Part shown: in pieces, positions 8,220-16,418 of the stretch
Layout: each line of letters opens with the position of its first letter
Position numbering within the stretch: the first letter of the stretch is position 1
Origin: Bacillota bacterium
GTDB lineage: Bacteria > Bacillota_A > Clostridia > Lachnospirales > WQUN01
Assembly (NCBI GenBank): GCA_009786175.1
Contig: WQTQ01000192.1
Coordinates: 1-17,440, forward strand
Direction of reading: 5' to 3'
Length of the DNA stretch: 17,440 bases
Translations under genes and position numbers: made by a program
Notes under the pieces: model-generated
The model's database searches: none
The model's input: only the letters and a program-made list of their open reading frames with translations
What the model was told of the DNA's origin: nothing

Positions 8220-8293
8220 CAAAGTAATTGTGAACAAAAAATAGTAGACAAAGACATTGTCCTGTGGTATTGTCTGCGGAACAAATTACTTTG
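8220..8293 (+). other. Nested inverted repeats in the transporter leader
   Basis: CAAAGTAATT (8220-8229) is perfectly repeated in inverted form at 8284-8293. Between them AGACAA (8246-8251) pairs with TTGTCT (8270-8275). Together they would fold the leader RNA into a two-part stem just before the GGAGAAGAAGGAGG ribosome site. No known riboswitch consensus is recognised. Confidence 0.45.
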
Positions 8294-8320
8294 TTGAAGG
8301 AGAAGAAGGAGGAAATTTTA

Positions 8321-10627
8321 ATGAAAAAGTACTTATTAGGTTTACTGATGTGTGTTGTACTTGTTGCATTGCTGGCTGCATGCGGCGGCAATAATAATGA
8401 TGGCGGCACACAACCACCGGAACAACAGCCCCCTGTTACCGAAGTTACCCCGCCGACACCGGATGACCCAACAGACGATTGGGTAGCTCCTACACTTGAC
8501 ATTCCTACAGAGGTAGAAGAACTGCCTCCCGGGGCAGCAGTTGCTAATTTGGTTGAAACACCAACTGCGGGCAGACTTCTTGGGCGCGACGGTGTACCGC
8601 TTAACCGTGCGCAAATTTTAGAAGTAATTGCTCAACAGCCCGCACCGGCCGGCGAACTGGTAATTGGTGACAGCACCACTGCAGCAGGTAACTTTATTAC
8701 CGGTTTTACTACTGAAATGACCGGTTCATGGACTAACGAATTGCTATGGGGCGGTCGCGGTACAATGGCCATGGACTTTAATGGGCAATGGGTTCCAAAC
8801 CCACTTGTAATCCGTCAACCAACGGAAATTACCAATCACCCTGACGGCAGCAGAACTTATACCTTCTTTATTTACACAGATAATGTGTTTAGCGATGGTA
8901 CACCAATTACAGCAATCGACTATGTATTTAATCTGTTGTTAAGATCTTCACCTGCTTTCCGTGAAATTGGCGGCACAGTTACTGTAGGTATCCGTTTAGA
9001 CGGTTATGCAGAGTTCTTAAATGGAAGAACACATGTTTCCGCAGGCGGCGATTTTATTGATGAAAACGGCAATGTAATTACAGGTTTGACAGAAAATGAA
9101 GACGGCGATTTAGTTGATGCAGACGGTAACGTTGTTACCGGTGTGCCATCTAACTACTTTAGAGGTATTAGGCTTCATGGCCCGGATTCATTCAGCGTAA
9201 CAGTTCATTCAGAATATCTTCCGTTTGTTTGGGACTTCTTGTACCAATCATGGGGAGTATTGCCATTCCACTATTTTAACCGAGGCGGCGAGTTAACAAT
9301 TACCGATACCCCAAATGGTGTAAGAATTGATGGCCTGACTCCAGAATGGGCAGGTACAGTAATTAATGCACCGGATGGCATCCGTTTCCAACCGACAGTA
9401 TTCGTTGGCCCATATATGATAAGAAACTGGGATGCGGGTACAAGTGCCGTTGTACTGGACAGAAACCCAAGGTTTGAAGGAACATGGGATGGATTTATGC
9501 CACAAGTACAAACAATTGCAATAGTAGACAGACCAAGTGCTACAATTATTGACTCTTTGCGTATTGGCGATATTGATATGGTTCATGGCCAACGCGGCGG
9601 TGTTCAAATTAATGAAGGTTGGGCTGTTGTTGCAGACCTTGGTTTACACAGAGGGTTAGACTACCCGCGTCACGGCTATGGTTATATGGCATGGCACGGC
9701 GACCACGGTCCGGGTCAATTTGCGCACGTACGCCGCGCAATGGCTTGGATGCTTGACAGATACGACTTTGCCCGCCAGTTTACACTTGGCTTTGGTACAG
9801 TACAACATGGCCCATATGCCCTACGCGGTTGGGAATTCCAAACTGTAGGACACGAGCTATATGCGCATCCGGACTTTACACACTACGGGTTTAACCCTGC
9901 AAATGCCCTTGCAGAACTTGAAGCAGGCGGCTGGATCCTTAACTCTCAAGGCGAACCATTTACACCGGGTGTAGACAGATGGCGTTATAAAGATGTAACA
10001 GGTTTATACACATGGCAAGGCGAGTCTGTACAAGATGACGCAATGACATTCCAAGTCGGTGACCGTTACCTAATGCGTCTTGAAATGATTTGGGCTGCAA
10101 ACGACAACAACGTATCCAATATTATGCGCGTAGTTCTGCCTCCTGTTGCAGAAGGACTTGGTATGCACATTATCGAAGAACTATATCCTGCAGGTACTAC
10201 CAATATTCCTGCCTGGCAACGCGCTCCCGGCTCTGCTTATGTACAAGGTGCGGACAGATTCCGCGCTCACCACATTTATACATTGGCAGTTGGCCTTGCA
10301 TCACCGTCTCAACTGTGGGAAAGCTGGAGTCTGGACCCTGTGTTTGCACGCCCTGGTTTTAACACAACATGGCACGGATGCTGGGAACTTCATAACTTAG
10401 CAGAAGCTATGCGCCCAATAGACGCAAGCATACCTGGTTGGGAAGAAAAATATCTTGACCTTTGGATTCAATTCCAGCTTCGTTATAACTACTGGATGCC
10501 ATTGTTACCATTGTACGCAGATGATGACCATGACTTTGTTCCATTGTGGCTAGGCAACTGGGATGCACATGGTATCTGGAACTTCCCACATGCTGTACAA
10601 AGAGCATACGATGGCCGTACACGCTAA
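8321..10627 (+). CDS. Large family-5 extracellular solute-binding lipoprotein (Opp/Dpp type)
   Basis: This is the receptor of the ABC importer, anchored outside the membrane. Residues 1-21 are a lipoprotein signal peptide: KK, a hydrophobic core, then LLAAC with lipidated Cys21. A Gly/Asn- and Pro/Thr-rich flexible linker follows (about 22-55). The family-5 fold starts near GELVIGDST; SDGTPITAIDYVFNLL is a characteristic block, and the fold ends in LPLYADDDHDF. At 768 residues it is well over the usual 500-600. One insertion at 247-274 carries the related segments DENGNVITG and DADGNVVTG. The ATG at 8321 is preferred over 8264, as it gives the signal peptide directly and has AAGGAGG upstream. 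It is the first gene of the operon, followed by an internal terminator that should leave it in excess. The ligand may be peptide or oligosaccharide; it is not readable from sequence. Confidence 0.93.
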   Translation: MKKYLLGLLMCVVLVALLAACGGNNNDGGTQPPEQQPPVTEVTPPTPDDPTDDWVAPTLDIPTEVEELPPGAAVANLVETPTAGRLLGRDGVPLNRAQILEVIAQQPAPAGELVIGDSTTAAGNFITGFTTEMTGSWTNELLWGGRGTMAMDFNGQWVPNPLVIRQPTEITNHPDGSRTYTFFIYTDNVFSDGTPITAIDYVFNLLLRSSPAFREIGGTVTVGIRLDGYAEFLNGRTHVSAGGDFIDENGNVITGLTENEDGDLVDADGNVVTGVPSNYFRGIRLHGPDSFSVTVHSEYLPFVWDFLYQSWGVLPFHYFNRGGELTITDTPNGVRIDGLTPEWAGTVINAPDGIRFQPTVFVGPYMIRNWDAGTSAVVLDRNPRFEGTWDGFMPQVQTIAIVDRPSATIIDSLRIGDIDMVHGQRGGVQINEGWAVVADLGLHRGLDYPRHGYGYMAWHGDHGPGQFAHVRRAMAWMLDRYDFARQFTLGFGTVQHGPYALRGWEFQTVGHELYAHPDFTHYGFNPANALAELEAGGWILNSQGEPFTPGVDRWRYKDVTGLYTWQGESVQDDAMTFQVGDRYLMRLEMIWAANDNNVSNIMRVVLPPVAEGLGMHIIEELYPAGTTNIPAWQRAPGSAYVQGADRFRAHHIYTLAVGLASPSQLWESWSLDPVFARPGFNTTWHGCWELHNLAEAMRPIDASIPGWEEKYLDLWIQFQLRYNYWMPLLPLYADDDHDFVPLWLGNWDAHGIWNFPHAVQRAYDGRTR

Positions 10628-10672
10628 TTAAACTTTTTCTTGACTTTAATTATGTAAATTAACAAATTAACC

Positions 10673-10709
10673 AACACCTCACCCCCCCATTAGGGGTGAG
10701 GTGTTTTTT
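10673..10709 (+). terminator. Intercistronic terminator after the receptor gene
   Basis: AACACCTCACCCC (10673-10685) pairs perfectly with GGGGTGAGGTGTT (10693-10705), loop 7 bases, followed by a T-run to 10709. It sits between the receptor and the first permease. Partial read-through would give more receptor than membrane complex, a common arrangement in binding-protein importers. Confidence 0.88.
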
Positions 10710-10735
10710 CAAAAAAATAAAAGAGGCGTGATTGT

Positions 10736-11725
10736 ATGCTCATGTTTATACTACGACGATTAGGGTTTATTTGTATTTCCATAATCGTCATAAGTATCGT
10801 TTTGTTCTCGATATTCCAACAAATGCCCGGTGACCCAGTACTTAGAATGATGGCGGACAGAATTGACCAGTTAACCGCGGAAGAATTTGAAGCGGAATAC
10901 GAAGCAGTAAAGTTAATGATGGGGATTGATGGCCCTGTTGTTATCCAATACTTTAGATGGATTACAAGGATGGCCACCGGGGATTGGGGGTTCTCTATTG
11001 TTCAGCGCCGTCCTGTATTGGATGCCATACGTGTACCCATTGGGTGGACGGTAATGCTTAACTTGGTTGTAGTAAGCTCCACTTTACTAATTACAATACC
11101 GTTGGGTATTTATTCTGCCGTAAAACGCGGTAAGGCTTTCGACAATGTGACACTGGTTTTTACTACCATAGGTTTTAGCATGCCAACTTTCCTTGTGGCT
11201 ATTTTGTTCCTTGTAGTTTTCTCTGTTTATTTACAATTACTTCCAATTGCAGGTATGATTTCGCCAATACCGCCGGATACTACATGGCTGCGGTTTGTAG
11301 ACAGGCTAAGGCATATGATTTTGCCGGTTGGCACATTGGTGTTTGTTAGCTTGGCGGGTATGACAAGATATGTAAGAGCGCAAATGTGTGACGCATTAAG
11401 CGAGGACTACGTACGTACGGCCAGGTCAAAAGGGCTTAAAGACAAAGTAGTAATTTATTCTCATGCTTTCCGCAATATTTTGGTCCCTATTGTAACATTG
11501 CTTGCCGGTACATTAATGGGCTTATTTGGCGGTTCTGTTGTTATAGAAACTATATTTTCTTGGTCCGGTATGGGGCAGGTAATGGTAAGCTCTATTTTTA
11601 ATGGAGACTATTCTGTTGTAATGGCTATGAACGTATTTGTTGCCGGTATATCCCTTGTAATTATCTTGCTAATGGACTTGGCGTATACCATAGTTGACCC
11701 GCGCATTAGGGCAAGCAGAAGATAA
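10736..11725 (+). CDS. oppB: Opp/Dpp-type ABC permease, OppB subunit
   Basis: This 329-residue inner permease belongs to the binding-protein-dependent transport family. It has an N-terminal helix (about 9-28) followed by QMPGDPV, the OppB/DppB hallmark, then an extracytoplasmic stretch and further helices near 105-127, 140-175, 195-210, 245-275 and 295-318. The cytoplasmic EAA loop that meets the ATPase reads SEDYVRTARSKGL (222-234). Unlike its partner OppC it has normal length and no insertion. The start at 10736 has AGAGG nine bases upstream; the ATG at 10742 is an alternative. opp and dpp naming cannot be separated by sequence. Confidence 0.93.
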   Translation: MLMFILRRLGFICISIIVISIVLFSIFQQMPGDPVLRMMADRIDQLTAEEFEAEYEAVKLMMGIDGPVVIQYFRWITRMATGDWGFSIVQRRPVLDAIRVPIGWTVMLNLVVVSSTLLITIPLGIYSAVKRGKAFDNVTLVFTTIGFSMPTFLVAILFLVVFSVYLQLLPIAGMISPIPPDTTWLRFVDRLRHMILPVGTLVFVSLAGMTRYVRAQMCDALSEDYVRTARSKGLKDKVVIYSHAFRNILVPIVTLLAGTLMGLFGGSVVIETIFSWSGMGQVMVSSIFNGDYSVVMAMNVFVAGISLVIILLMDLAYTIVDPRIRASRR

Positions 11726-11736
11726 GGAGGATACAG

Positions 11737-13557
11737 ATGAAACCGAAAAGACGATCTTTCCTTATCGCCTACTTGCGAAGTCTAATTTTTGGGCAAAAGG
11801 AAATTATATCAATAATGGAGGAAGAGTTGGTTCAAAGCCCCTTCCGTACAGTTTTGAGAAACTTTGTAAGAAGGCGGCTAACCCAGTTTGGGATAGTTGT
11901 TTTTTCAATAATATTTTTGCTTTGCTTTATTATACCTTGGTTCCTGCCATTGGATTTGGGCTTTTTCGACTCCAGTATGCAACACCGCCCGCCGGGCAGG
12001 AGCATGATGAACTATGACCGGGCTTTACGAGGTAATGTAAGGAACATAGGAGTAGGTTCCGGCTTTGGTGTCGGTGTTTCCAATGACGGTAATATTTACA
12101 CTTGGGGCCTTGGTAACGGTCCGCAATTTGGTGACGGTATAAGTAACGCACCTACACGTGCTGAAACAGGGCGTATTGTACAAGTTTCTGCAGGGGAAAA
12201 CCACGCATTGGCTTTAAATGCCCACGGCTGGGTATTTACCTGGGGTAACAGGAACTTTAACCTGCCGGAAGTGCCCGCCCGTATTCAAGGGCATACTGTC
12301 CAAGTAGTGGCAGGTACAAACTATTCAATTGCCATAACAGAAGATGGCCAAGTTCACGTATGGGGAACACGCGCGGCAGTAGAATCTAATATTTTTCCTC
12401 GTAACCTTAGGGGTGTACCGGTAAATATTGTTGCCAACCCAACGGCTGTCCTTGTACAGCTGGAAGGCGGGGAAGTACAGCACTTAAGCCGCCCCGGTAC
12501 ACATGTATTTACAAATATTCCTGACGATATTCAAGGCAGGGTACAGCATATTGCTTTGGCAAACCACAATGGTGCGGCAATTTTAGACGACGGTACCGTT
12601 AGAGTGTGGGGTCACGAGCTTGAACCTGCCTACAATGTACCCGTAGATGAAATAGGCAACCGGGCTATAGCCATAGAAGCCGGCCTTGGACATTTTACCG
12701 TACTGTTAAACGACGGTACACTTGTTGGCTGGGGTAACGATTATTACGGTCAGGCATCCCCGCCTAACCTTAGAAATGTTACAAGAATTTACTCAAACTT
12801 CCACCACAACTACGCTGTTGACGCAAACGGCAATATCCATACATGGGGACTCAGAGGTTTCGTATTTGGTACAGACGACTTGGGCCGCGATGTTCTTGTC
12901 CGTACATTTGGTGGCGGTCGTTGGAGTATGACGGTTGGTGCAATCGCTATTGTAATTTCTGCTGTAATAGGCCTTATTCTTGGGGGCTTTGCCGGTTACT
13001 TTGGCGGTGTAATTGACATGATTATTATGCGTTTTTCAGAAATTTGGTCTTCATTACCGTTCCTGCCTATTGCAATAATTCTTGTTCATATTTTGGGTAA
13101 TGATGTATCACAAATGCAGCGGATATTAATAATAATGGTCGTAATGGGTATTTTGGGCTGGCCCGCGCTTATGCGCTTGGTACGCGGGCAAGTGTTTCAG
13201 GTTAAAGAAAGTGAATATGTACTTGCGGCCCGTTGCCTTGGTATAAGCGAAGTGCGCATAATATTTAAGCATATTTTCCCAAATATTATGTCTGTAATAA
13301 CTGTATGGCTTGCACTTAACCTTGCGGGCAGTATGCTTACAGAGTCTGCATTAAGCTTCATAGGCTTTGGTGTTACAGAGCCTACACCCACGTGGGGCAA
13401 TATAATTTCTGCTGCAACAGGCAGCTCCGTAGTTATCAGAAACTTCTGGTGGCGTTGGGTGCCTTCGGCCATTATGATAACTCTTGCTGCAATCAGTATT
13501 AATATGATAGGCGACGGCTTACGTGAAGCAGTTGACCCTAAATCTCAGGAAAGGTAG
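11737..13557 (+). CDS. oppC: OppC-type ABC permease with an inserted RCC1-like beta-propeller
   Basis: This 606-residue permease is about twice the usual length (near 300). Residues 1-50 are a basic cytoplasmic tail and 52-72 the first helix. Then about 280 extra residues (97-374) form seven RCC1-like repeats. The normal OppC sequence resumes at FGTDDLGRDV (377-386), with helices near 398-420, 438-453, 464-480, 515-535 and 575-592. The EAA loop is SEYVLAARCLGIS (492-504). In OppC the loop after helix 1 faces outside, so the propeller should lie next to the docked receptor. The ATG at 11737 has AAGGAGG six bases upstream, overlapping the oppB stop region. The ORF is continuous with conserved sequence on both sides, so this is a real domain insertion rather than a broken gene. 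Confidence 0.93.
   Translation: MKPKRRSFLIAYLRSLIFGQKEIISIMEEELVQSPFRTVLRNFVRRRLTQFGIVVFSIIFLLCFIIPWFLPLDLGFFDSSMQHRPPGRSMMNYDRALRGNVRNIGVGSGFGVGVSNDGNIYTWGLGNGPQFGDGISNAPTRAETGRIVQVSAGENHALALNAHGWVFTWGNRNFNLPEVPARIQGHTVQVVAGTNYSIAITEDGQVHVWGTRAAVESNIFPRNLRGVPVNIVANPTAVLVQLEGGEVQHLSRPGTHVFTNIPDDIQGRVQHIALANHNGAAILDDGTVRVWGHELEPAYNVPVDEIGNRAIAIEAGLGHFTVLLNDGTLVGWGNDYYGQASPPNLRNVTRIYSNFHHNYAVDANGNIHTWGLRGFVFGTDDLGRDVLVRTFGGGRWSMTVGAIAIVISAVIGLILGGFAGYFGGVIDMIIMRFSEIWSSLPFLPIAIILVHILGNDVSQMQRILIIMVVMGILGWPALMRLVRGQVFQVKESEYVLAARCLGISEVRIIFKHIFPNIMSVITVWLALNLAGSMLTESALSFIGFGVTEPTPTWGNIISAATGSSVVIRNFWWRWVPSAIMITLAAISINMIGDGLREAVDPKSQER
12025..12858 (+). repeat. Seven RCC1-like repeats within oppC
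   Basis: Each repeat ends in a DG-x-hydrophobic-x-WG type turn. The WG positions are residues 123, 169, 209, (249), 291, 332 and 370, spaced 38-46 residues apart. Typical repeat cores are VSAGENHALALNAHG and VVAGTNYSIAITEDG. The fourth copy is degenerate: the WG is replaced by HLS, though GGEVQHL keeps the pattern. Seven repeats match the seven blades of the RCC1 propeller fold. Confidence 0.88.
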
Positions 13558-13565
13558 GAATAATA

Positions 13566-14564
13566 ATGGAACCTTTATTGGAACTAAAAGAATTGCATAC
13601 CTTTTTTGAGACCAAGCGCGGCACAATTAAGGCAGTAAACAATGTAAGCTACCAAGTTATGCCAGGTCGTACATTGGGCGTCGTTGGCGAATCCGGCAGT
13701 GGCAAGTCTATATCTGCCATGAGTATTTTACAGCTTTTGGACGAAAACGGCAAAATTGTAAGCGGCTCTATTAAATTTAAAGGCAGAGAGCTAACAACAC
13801 TTAGCAAAATGGAAATGAACAAAATCCGCGGTAATGATATATCTGTAATTTTCCAAGAGCCGATGACAAGCCTTAACCCCGTATTCCAAATACGCAGGCA
13901 AATTGGCGAAAGTTTTATTGTTCACCAGGGAATGAGCAAAAAAGAGGCTTGGGCAGAGTCTGTAAAAATGCTTGCGGACGTACGTATTCCGGACCCGGAG
14001 CAGGTGTCCAGAAAATACCCGTTCCAACTTTCCGGCGGTATGCGCCAGCGTGTAATGATTGCAATGGCACTGGCCTGTAAACCGGATCTTTTGATTGCAG
14101 ACGAGCCTACCACTGCCTTGGACGTTACAATTCAGGCGCAAATACTGAAGCTTATGAACGACCTTAAACGGGAAAAAGGCACTGCCATTATGTTTATTAC
14201 CCATGACCTTGGTGTAATTAACGAGATGGCAGATGACGTTGCCGTTATGTACAGCGGCCAGGTTGTAGAGCAGGCCCCTGTAAAAACAATATTTGGTGCC
14301 CACGGTTACTCTCACCCGTACACAGAAGGGCTGCTTAATTCTATACCGCGCCTGGATACCCCTCACGGCACAAAGTTGGAGCCTATCAAAGGCGTAGTGC
14401 CTCATCCACTGGATTTGCCGCCCGGTTGTAAGTTTGCGCCGCGCTGCCCATATGCTACAGAGCGTTGTACAAACGAAGAGCCGGATTTATACGAAGTATC
14501 GGAAGAGCAACGTATCCGTTGTTTCTACCCGTTGGAGGAGGAACGTCGTGGACAAAGAAAATAA
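13566..14564 (+). CDS. oppD: Opp/Dpp ABC importer ATPase, OppD subunit
   Basis: This 332-residue cytoplasmic ATPase has all motifs in order: Walker A GESGSGKS (41-48), Q-loop Gln97 in FQEPMTSLNP, signature LSGGM (155-159), Walker B LLIADE (175-180) and switch His213. The C-terminal oligopeptide extension holds Cys in CKFAPRC, a further Cys in YATERC, and IRCFY; in related OppD/DppD proteins these cysteines can bind an iron-sulfur cluster. Length and spacing are normal, so it serves as an internal standard for the longer partner OppF. AGGAA lies before the ATG at 13566, eight bases after the oppC stop. It overlaps oppF by 17 bases. Confidence 0.95.
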   Translation: MEPLLELKELHTFFETKRGTIKAVNNVSYQVMPGRTLGVVGESGSGKSISAMSILQLLDENGKIVSGSIKFKGRELTTLSKMEMNKIRGNDISVIFQEPMTSLNPVFQIRRQIGESFIVHQGMSKKEAWAESVKMLADVRIPDPEQVSRKYPFQLSGGMRQRVMIAMALACKPDLLIADEPTTALDVTIQAQILKLMNDLKREKGTAIMFITHDLGVINEMADDVAVMYSGQVVEQAPVKTIFGAHGYSHPYTEGLLNSIPRLDTPHGTKLEPIKGVVPHPLDLPPGCKFAPRCPYATERCTNEEPDLYEVSEEQRIRCFYPLEEERRGQRK

Positions 14565-16134
14565 TACGAAAAAGCCGCTGTTAAGTATTCGAAACTTAAA
14601 ACAGCATTTCCCAATACGGGGCAAAATAGTTCTAAAGGCTAACGACGGCGTAACTTTGGATATTTACGAAGGTGAGACAATTGGTATTGTAGGCGAATCC
14701 GGCTGCGGAAAGTCTACCCTTGGCCGCACATTGTTGCAGTTGTACAAGCAAACCGATGGTGAAACAATTTACTACGGCCGTTCCATTGAAGATATTATGC
14801 CGGATTACGCGCTGGATATTTTCAAGAATCTTGAAAAACGCTGCCGTGAAAATAAAGCCGACCTTGCCCGGGCAGATAAGCTGGAGCAGGAATACCATGC
14901 GCTAAGAGACGACTATGCCGCAAAGCCGGATCCATCCAAGCTAAAGCCTTTGTTCGCCAAACGCGCAGAGCGGGACGAAGCCCGGAAAAATGCCAACAGT
15001 GACTTTTTGGCCATTGCGCACTTGGTTGGCGGCTTCTACGTGGCAGATAATTACCAGGAAGTTACGGATATTTTAATGAAATATCACGCGGCGGCAATTA
15101 AAATCCGCAGTTTAAATGATGAAATTGAGGAATTGCAGCTTGATATAGACGAAATGCAGTACAAAGTTGACAAAAAGCTGCGGGGTGCCAACCAAGGCAA
15201 GCTTGATGCTTTAAAAACAAAACTTGCAAAATTGTCCGGCCCGGATATGGAGGCCCGTAAGGCTGTACGCCGGGGTTTCCAAGATCGATTAAGTAAAATC
15301 CGTGAAAAGTATAAAGGCAACGCAGAATTTGCAAAATATGAAGAGTACCGTGACGAAGGAATTGACCTTGCGCGCCTAAAATATAAAGAAATGCGTTATT
15401 TGCGAAAGGATATGCAGTTAATTTTCCAAGACCCGTATTCTTCCCTTAACCCGCGCCTTACGGTTGGGCAAATAGTTTCCGAAGGGCCCATAACCCACAA
15501 GTATTTCAAGGGCAACGATGACCGCGCACAGGAATATGCCACACAAATAATGGAAGACTGCGGCCTTGCGCCATACATGATTCACCGTTATCCTCACCAG
15601 TTTTCCGGCGGTCAGCGTCAGCGCATAGGTATTGCCCGTGCGTTGTCTGTTAAGCCAAGGTTTGTAGTGTGTGACGAGGCTGTTTCCGCCTTGGACGTGT
15701 CTATCCAGTCCCAGATTATCAACTTGTTACAAGAGTTAAAGGAAAGCCATAACCTTACGTACATGTTTATTTCCCACGACCTAAGCGTTATTAAGTATAT
15801 CTCCGACCGTGTCGCGGTTATGTACCTTGGCCACATTGTAGAATTATCGTCTGCGAAAGATCTTTTCGACAGCCCGCTGCACCCGTACACAGAGGCGTTG
15901 CTGTCTGCAATACCTACAACGGATGTATCTGATGATAAAAAAGAAATGATCATCCTTGAAGGCGATATTCCAAGCCCGATTAACCCGCCCCAGGGTTGTA
16001 AGTTTAACACCCGCTGCCGCGACTGTATGGAGGTATGTAAGGAAATTCAGCCGGAGCTTGTAGAAATACGCCCCGGACAATTTGTAGCTTGTCATAAGTA
16101 CGACGATTTCTATAAATCTGTTGAAGTAAATTAA
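14548..16134 (+). CDS. oppF: Opp/Dpp ABC importer ATPase, OppF subunit with a large helical insertion
   Basis: The GTG start at 14548 is chosen because GGAGGAGGAA (14534-14543) precedes it and the product then begins MDKENNTKKPLLSIRNLKQH, a normal OppF start; it overlaps oppD by 17 bases. The 528-residue product is about 200 longer than usual. Motifs: Walker A GESGCGKST (49-57), Q-loop Gln294 in FQDPYSSLNP, signature FSGGQ (352-356), Walker B VVCDE (373-377) and switch His410, so the ATPase site is intact. The excess lies between Walker A and the Q-loop: 245 residues from Walker A to the Q-loop glutamine, against 56 in OppD. The C-terminus has Cys484, 490, 493 and 497 and Cys515, a cluster-like set as in OppD. 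Confidence 0.93.
   Translation: MDKENNTKKPLLSIRNLKQHFPIRGKIVLKANDGVTLDIYEGETIGIVGESGCGKSTLGRTLLQLYKQTDGETIYYGRSIEDIMPDYALDIFKNLEKRCRENKADLARADKLEQEYHALRDDYAAKPDPSKLKPLFAKRAERDEARKNANSDFLAIAHLVGGFYVADNYQEVTDILMKYHAAAIKIRSLNDEIEELQLDIDEMQYKVDKKLRGANQGKLDALKTKLAKLSGPDMEARKAVRRGFQDRLSKIREKYKGNAEFAKYEEYRDEGIDLARLKYKEMRYLRKDMQLIFQDPYSSLNPRLTVGQIVSEGPITHKYFKGNDDRAQEYATQIMEDCGLAPYMIHRYPHQFSGGQRQRIGIARALSVKPRFVVCDEAVSALDVSIQSQIINLLQELKESHNLTYMFISHDLSVIKYISDRVAVMYLGHIVELSSAKDLFDSPLHPYTEALLSAIPTTDVSDDKKEMIILEGDIPSPINPPQGCKFNTRCRDCMEVCKEIQPELVEIRPGQFVACHKYDDFYKSVEVN
14800..15372 (+). other. Helical, partly coiled-coil insertion in OppF
   Basis: Residues about 85-275 are rich in Glu, Lys, Asp, Arg, Leu and Ala, with heptad-like stretches such as IRSLNDEIEELQLDIDEMQYKV (within 186-207) and KLDALKTKLAKL (218-229). 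The sequence LAIAHLVGGFYVADN (155-168) may be a hinge. It would project from the helical subdomain of the ATPase into the cytoplasm. I do not recognise a named domain. Confidence 0.75.
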
Positions 16135-16164
16135 TTTCAACCGGTAATGAAAGGAGGTGCCGCC

Positions 16165-16362
16165 ATGTTGTTTTCAAGGTATAAACGCGAAAAACTAGAC
16201 GTAAATAGCGTTATAGAGAAGACAAAGCAGGAACCTGAGCTAGAGTTGGAAAAAGGCGATTTGATGGCAATTATTATTGCCGCGGTTATTGTAATTTTAC
16301 CTGTGCTGCTTAGTTTTATTGGCGGGGTCCTCCTGATTTATTGGTTATTTATTGGCAGGTTT
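16165..16362 (+). CDS. Small single-span membrane protein at the end of the transporter operon
   Basis: The 66-residue product has a basic, charged N-terminus (SRYKREKLDVN, KQEPELELEKGD) and a long hydrophobic segment at about 34-62 (starting MAIIIAAVIVILP), ending GRF. The ATG at 16165 has a perfect AAGGAGGTG ribosome site (16151-16159) and lies 30 bases after oppF, so it is co-transcribed. It should insert once (possibly as a tight hairpin) with its charged end in the cytoplasm. No family is recognised; a role as an accessory subunit is only suggested by position. The in-frame ATG at 16147 lies upstream of the ribosome site and is rejected. Confidence 0.8.
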
Positions 16363-16370
16363 TAAAAATA

Positions 16371-16410
16371 AAAGGGCTGTCTCGTTTTCTTAGCGGCGAG
16401 ACAGCCCTTT
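16371..16410. terminator. Bidirectional terminator between the converging transporter and epimerase units
   Basis: AAAGGGCTGTCTCG (16371-16384) is perfectly inverted at 16397-16410 with a 12-base loop. A/T runs on both sides make it usable for the plus-strand transporter operon and the minus-strand epimerase operon, whose stop codon is nine bases away. Confidence 0.9.
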
Positions 16411-16418
16411 ATTATGCT

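Noticed and set aside
11737..13557. Assembly chimera or frameshift explaining the long OppC
   Set aside because: The frame is continuous, the repeats are regular, the conserved permease motifs resume in frame, and base composition does not change.
13791..14405. 204-codon minus-strand ORF inside oppD
   Set aside because: It is an antisense shadow of a well-conserved ATPase and has no recognisable protein motif.
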